Shown piece after piece: positions 5,813 to 9,477 of a stretch of 9,477 nucleotides of DNA. The position numbers were made by a program, and so were the translations under genes. The stretch spans positions 1 to 9,477 of the forward strand of contig JADFVC010000166.1 in assembly GCA_015222355.1 (NCBI GenBank), written 5' to 3'. Source of the stretch: Chloroflexota bacterium (GTDB lineage: Bacteria; Desulfobacterota; Desulfuromonadia; Desulfuromonadales; Geopsychrobacteraceae). The number at the start of each line of letters is the position of its first letter. Within the stretch, counting starts at the first letter, position 1. The notes under the pieces were generated by a model, which was not told the origin of the DNA, searched no databases, and worked only from the letters and a program-made list of their open reading frames with translations.

Positions 5813-8173
5813 ATGGCTCAATCTCTGGTCATCGTCGAGTCACCGGCGAAAGCAAAAACTATCGAAAAATTTCTTGGCAAGGGCTACAAGGTGTTGGCCT
5901 CTTACGGTCATGTGCGGGCACTGCCAAGCAAGCAGGGCTCGGTTGATATCGAGAACGACTTTGCGCCCCAATATCATATTTTGCCGGAAAGCGCCAAGCA
6001 TATCAGCATCCTGAAAAAAGAGGTCGCCAAGAGTGATGAACTGATCCTCGCAACTGACCTCGACCGCGAAGGAGAGGCGATCGCCTGGCACCTGCTGGAA
6101 GCTCTCGGGATTGATGAGAACGCCGCTAAGCCGAGGGTCAAGCGGGTCACTTTCCATGAAATTACCAAACCGGCGATTGACGAAGCGATGGCCCATCCGC
6201 GCGCCATCGCCCGAGATCTGGTTGATGCTCAACAGGCCCGCTCGATTCTCGATTACCTGGTCGGTTTTAACCTCTCCCCGTTCCTCTGGAAAAAGATCCG
6301 CTACGGACTTTCTGCCGGCCGTGTCCAATCGGTCGCCCTGCGCGTGATCTGTGAACGAGAAAATGAAATCGAAGTCTTCAAACCGCGCGAGTACTGGAGT
6401 GTCGAGGCTCTGCTGGCGAATGCTGCAAGTAACCAGCTGGCCGCCAAGCTGCACAGTCGTGACGGCAAGAGGCTGACCAAGTTTGCCATCGAAAATCAGC
6501 AGCAGGCCGAAGAAATCCTCGCTGAACTGGAACAGGCCACATTTTCCGTCAGCCGGCTGGAAAAGAAAGCACGCAAGCGGAATCCTGCACCCCCGTTCAC
6601 CACCAGTACCCTGCAACAGGAAGCCAGCCGCAAACTCGGTTTTTCAGCGAGAAAAACCATGTCAGTGGCGCAAAAGCTGTATGAAGGGATCGAGGTTGCT
6701 GATGGTTCCCACGGCTTGATCACTTATATGCGAACCGACTCGGTGGCCCTGTCGACTGTCGCCACCGGTGAAGCCCGCGAAGTGATCTGCCAGCTGTATG
6801 ATGAAAGCTACGCCTTGACCAAGCCGCGTGCCTTCCGCAATAAGAGCAAAAACGCTCAGGAAGCCCACGAAGCGATCCGACCGACATCGATCGCCCGCAC
6901 TCCGGCACAGCTGAAATCCTACCTGAGCTCCGACCAGCTGCGCCTCTATGAGCTGATCTGGAAGCGCACTGTCGCTTCACAGATGACCCAGGCGATTTTC
7001 GATGCGACCACTGTCGACATTGCCGCCGGTGAGCGCTACGGGTTCCGCGCCACCGGTCAGGTGATCCGGTTCCCCGGTTTTATGGCTCTCTACATTGAAG
7101 GAACCGATGACGGGGATGACGAAAACCGGGAAGGCCTGCTGCCACCACTGGCAGAAGGGGAAAAGCTGAAAAAAGAGCAACTCACCCCCGGGCAACATTT
7201 CACCCAGCCGCCACCCCGTTTTACCGAAGCAAGTCTGGTCAAAACCCTGGAAGAGTACGGCATCGGACGTCCCTCGACTTACGCCAGTATCATGAACACA
7301 CTGGTGACGCGCAAATATGTCCGGCTGGAAAAACGCACCTTCTTCCCGGAAGATACCGGCCGGGTGGTCTCCAAGCTGCTCACCGAACATTTCAGCCAGT
7401 ATGTCGACTACGACTTCACCGCTGAATTGGAAGAGGACCTGGATGCCATTTCCCGTGGTGAAAAGGCCTGGATTCCGACGATCAAGCAGTTCTGGGGCCC
7501 CTTCATTGCCCTGCTGCGTCGTAAGGATCAGGAAGTCAGCAAAGCGGATGTCACCACTGAGAAGACCGACAAAATCTGTCCCGAGTGCAGTAAAGAGCTG
7601 GTGATCAAACTGGGCCGCTCCGGTCGCTTCCTGGCCTGTTCCGGCTTCCCCGACTGTCGGCACACCGAACCGCTCAACAGCGACGGTAGTGAGGCGGAAG
7701 AGCCAGTCATGTCGGATGAGAAGTGCGACAAGTGCGGTGCCGGGATGCTGATCAAAACGGGTCGCTACGGAAAGTTCCTCGCTTGCAGCGCCTACCCCGA
7801 GTGCAAAAATATCCAGCCGTTGGAAAAACCTAAAGCCCTCGATATCAGCTGCCCGCAGTGCAAAGAAGGGGAGATGATGGAGAAGAAGAGCCGCTACGGC
7901 AAGATCTTCTACTCCTGCAACCGTTATCCCAAATGTAAGTACGCCCTCTGGAATCCGCCCAAAGCCGAGCCCTGCCCCAAGTGCAGCTGGCCACTGACCG
8001 AGATCAAAACCACCAAACGTTGGGGCACCGTGCAACGTTGTCCGCAGGAAGAGTGTGATTGGGAAAAGGTGCTGATCCCGCCAGTGAAAAAAGCCCCGGC
8101 GAAAAAGGCAACTACCAAGAAGGCTGCGACCGAGAAGGCAGCGGCAAAGAAAACGACTAAAAAGGACGCCTGA
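5813..8173 (+). CDS. topA: DNA topoisomerase I (type IA)
   Basis: The protein has 786 residues from ATG 5813, with GAGG (5804-5807) 5 nt upstream. It relaxes negative supercoils by cutting one strand through a 5'-phosphotyrosine. The N-terminal TOPRIM domain holds Glu9 (VIVESPAKAKT) and the Mg-binding DxD at Asp82/Asp84 (ATDLDREGEA). SAGRVQSVALR is at 167-177. The catalytic tyrosine is Tyr305 in GLITYMRTDS, with Arg307 beside it. AHEAIRPT (351-358) and EYGIGRPSTYASI (481-493) are further conserved core motifs. The C-terminus carries four tetracysteine zinc ribbons: Cys589/592/609/615, 638/641/658/664, 680/683/702/708 and 721/724/743/748. A Lys/Ala-rich basic tail (about 759-785) follows, probably for DNA or RNA contact. 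Terminators lie on both sides, so topA is probably transcribed on its own. Nothing essential is missing. Confidence 0.98.
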   Translation: MAQSLVIVESPAKAKTIEKFLGKGYKVLASYGHVRALPSKQGSVDIENDFAPQYHILPESAKHISILKKEVAKSDELILATDLDREGEAIAWHLLEALGIDENAAKPRVKRVTFHEITKPAIDEAMAHPRAIARDLVDAQQARSILDYLVGFNLSPFLWKKIRYGLSAGRVQSVALRVICERENEIEVFKPREYWSVEALLANAASNQLAAKLHSRDGKRLTKFAIENQQQAEEILAELEQATFSVSRLEKKARKRNPAPPFTTSTLQQEASRKLGFSARKTMSVAQKLYEGIEVADGSHGLITYMRTDSVALSTVATGEAREVICQLYDESYALTKPRAFRNKSKNAQEAHEAIRPTSIARTPAQLKSYLSSDQLRLYELIWKRTVASQMTQAIFDATTVDIAAGERYGFRATGQVIRFPGFMALYIEGTDDGDDENREGLLPPLAEGEKLKKEQLTPGQHFTQPPPRFTEASLVKTLEEYGIGRPSTYASIMNTLVTRKYVRLEKRTFFPEDTGRVVSKLLTEHFSQYVDYDFTAELEEDLDAISRGEKAWIPTIKQFWGPFIALLRRKDQEVSKADVTTEKTDKICPECSKELVIKLGRSGRFLACSGFPDCRHTEPLNSDGSEAEEPVMSDEKCDKCGAGMLIKTGRYGKFLACSAYPECKNIQPLEKPKALDISCPQCKEGEMMEKKSRYGKIFYSCNRYPKCKYALWNPPKAEPCPKCSWPLTEIKTTKRWGTVQRCPQEECDWEKVLIPPVKKAPAKKATTKKAATEKAAAKKTTKKDA

Positions 8174-8196
8174 GAACAGCTAACATCAGGTACAAT

Positions 8197-8232
8197 AACC
8201 GGTCGGGCCAACAGGTTCGGCCGGTTTTTTTT
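8197..8232 (+). terminator. Rho-independent terminator after topA
   Basis: The arms 8197-8209 and 8214-8226 pair over 13 positions (ten Watson-Crick, three G-U) around the loop AACA, and run into a stretch of T ending at 8232. It lies 23 bp after the topA stop and 23 bp before the trmFO start. Confidence 0.85.
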
Positions 8233-8255
8233 GTTTTCATATCGAAGGATCAAGC

Positions 8256-9477
8256 ATGCAAATTACCATCATCGGTGCAGGATTAGCCGGTTGTGAAGCA
8301 GCTTGGCAGGCGGCCAAAGAAGGCTGCGACGTCAAGCTGTACGAAATGAAACCGTTGCGCTTTTCACCGGCACATGAAAGTGAGAAATTGGCGGAGCTGG
8401 TTTGTTCCAACAGTCTACGCGGTGCCGGGATGAACAATGCGGTCGGCTGCCTGAAAGAGGAAATGCGCCGGATCGGCTCGCTGTTTATCGAAGCCGCCGA
8501 TGCCACCGCGGTTCCGGCTGGTGGTGCTCTGGCGGTCGACCGGGATGAATTCTCCAGCTATATCGGCGATAAAATAACTGCTGAGCCGAAGATCGAATTG
8601 ATCCGTGAAGAGGTGACCAGCCTGCCGACCGGAGAGATGGTGATTCTAGCCAGCGGTCCGCTTACCTCTGCTGCTCTTTCCGCTGATCTGGCCAGGCTGA
8701 CCGGCAGCGAGCACCTCTACTTTTACGATGCCATCGCACCGATCGTCGAGGCCGACTCCATTGATTACGAGATCGTCTGGCGCGCTTCGCGCTACAACAA
8801 GGGGGGAGCCGACTACCTGAACTGCCCCTTAAACAAGGACGAGTACGACAATTTTGTGCAGGCATTGATCGATGCCGATAAAGTTCAAGGACGCGAGTTC
8901 GAAAAACTGATCCACTTTGAAGGCTGCATGCCGATTGAGGAGATGGCCGCCCGCGGGCCACAGACTCTCTCCTTCGGGCCGATGAAGCCGGTCGGTCTGC
9001 CCGATCCGCGCAGCGGAAAAATCCCGCATGCGGTCATCCAGTTACGTCAGGACAACCGCCACGCTTCACTCTACAATTTGGTCGGTTTCCAGACTCGCCT
9101 GACCTATCCGGAGCAGCAGCGGATTTTCCGCACGATTCCCGGATTGCAAAACGCCAAATTCGCCCGCCTCGGTAGTATGCACCGCAACACCTTCGTTAAC
9201 GCTCCACGTTGCCTGACGCGCACTTTGCAGCTCAAGTCAGCTCCACATATCTGTCTGGCCGGTCAGCTCAGCGGTGTCGAAGGCTATGTCGAATCAGCTG
9301 CCTGTGGGCTGCTGGCAGGAATTTTCAGCGCTTACCGGCTGCGTGGTGAAGCAGCACCACTGCCCCCGGCAGAGACGGCCCTGGGTGCCCTGCTGACTCA
9401 TTTAGCAGAAGCAGATGCTGAGAACTTTCAGCCGATGAACGTTAATTATGGCCTCTTCCCGCCATTGGAACTCAAAC
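8256..9477 (+). CDS. trmFO: Methylenetetrahydrofolate-tRNA-(uracil-5-)-methyltransferase TrmFO, 3' end cut by window
   Basis: From ATG 8256, with AAGGA (8245-8249) 6 nt upstream, 407 codons are open to the right edge. The family is about 435-445 aa, so roughly the last 30-40 residues are missing. The enzyme uses FAD and 5,10-methylenetetrahydrofolate, rather than SAM, to make m5U54 in the tRNA T-loop. The FAD-binding Rossmann motif is at residues 5-15 ([11 protein letters not shown]). Cys50 in [10 protein letters not shown] and Cys224 in [11 protein letters not shown] correspond to the two functionally important cysteines (53 and 226) of B. subtilis Trm[18 protein letters not shown] (233-248) and the second FAD motif [15 protein letters not shown] (335-349) are intact, and [10 protein letters not shown] (395-404) is the usual C-terminal region. 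The older name Gid is equivalent. The gene lies 82 bp after topA, behind a terminator, so it probably has its own promoter or depends on readthrough. Confidence 0.96.
   Translation, partial: MQITIIGAGLAGCEAAWQAAKEGCDVKLYEMKPLRFSPAHESEKLAELVCSNSLRGAGMNNAVGCLKEEMRRIGSLFIEAADATAVPAGGALAVDRDEFSSYIGDKITAEPKIELIREEVTSLPTGEMVILASGPLTSAALSADLARLTGSEHLYFYDAIAPIVEADSIDYEIVWRASRYNKGGADYLNCPLNKDEYDNFVQALIDADKVQGREFEKLIHFEGCMPIEEMAARGPQTLSFGPMKPVGLPDPRSGKIPHAVIQLRQDNRHASLYNLVGFQTRLTYPEQQRIFRTIPGLQNAKFARLGSMHRNTFVNAPRCLTRTLQLKSAPHICLAGQLSGVEGYVESAACGLLAGIFSAYRLRGEAAPLPPAETALGALLTHLAEADAENFQPMNVNYGLFPPLELK

Noticed and set aside
5840..6616. Minus-strand open frame of 258 codons opposite the topA TOPRIM region
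   Set aside because: It is fully antisense to the most conserved part of topA and has no ribosome site or domain that I can see.
6977..8035. Long open frame (352 codons) on the minus strand inside topA
   Set aside because: It lies wholly antisense to topA, whose protein is intact and conserved. The composition of GC-biased codons produces such shadows. It has no recognisable domain.
1..9477. Search for defence, toxin-antitoxin, phage, transposon or CRISPR features
   Set aside because: Every gene is a recognisable housekeeping or envelope protein apart from the unassigned methyltransferase. No terminal repeats, spaced repeat units, integrase or toxin-like small genes were seen.

Overview
The window is an ordinary-looking chromosomal segment of a Gram-negative bacterium. 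It holds eight protein genes, two of them cut by the window edges. The lipoprotein and LysM envelope genes, and the order LysM gene, dprA, smg, topA, trmFO, suggest an anaerobic Desulfuromonadales-type bacterium (Geobacter/Pelobacter/Desulfuromonas relatives, formerly Deltaproteobacteria). That assignment is inference from gene content and remembered gene order, not from a search. I see no tRNA, rRNA, CRISPR array, insertion sequence, phage gene or attachment site.

Left part (1-2092): a U32-family tRNA hydroxylation protein (trhP/yegQ type) runs leftward off the window edge. A divergent gene for a class I SAM-dependent methyltransferase of unknown substrate lies 210 bp away. Middle part (2137-3983): a promoter-like sequence precedes a two-gene envelope unit. 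The first gene encodes a glutamine-rich coiled-coil/TPR lipoprotein resembling CpoB/YbgF. The second encodes a secreted LysM protein that, from its layout and its place before dprA, looks like TsaP, the peptidoglycan anchor of the type IV pilus secretin. A perfect 13-bp hairpin terminator closes the unit.

Right part (4021-9477): dprA (ssDNA binding and RecA loading in transformation), smg (DUF494), topA (DNA topoisomerase I with four zinc ribbons and a Lys/Ala-rich tail) and trmFO (folate-dependent tRNA m5U54 methyltransferase, cut at the right edge). Intrinsic terminators follow the LysM gene, smg and topA, so these conserved neighbours are probably several transcription units rather than one long operon.

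Functionally the window combines tRNA modification at both ends (probable ho5U34 by TrhP, m5U54 by TrmFO), DNA topology and uptake (TopA, DprA), and envelope/pilus architecture. I found no convincing undescribed system. The points most worth checking are the TsaP-like assignment and its lipoprotein partner, the unassigned methyltransferase beside trhP, the dprA-smg-topA parallel with enterobacterial dprA-smg-yrdD, and the structured dprA-smg spacer.
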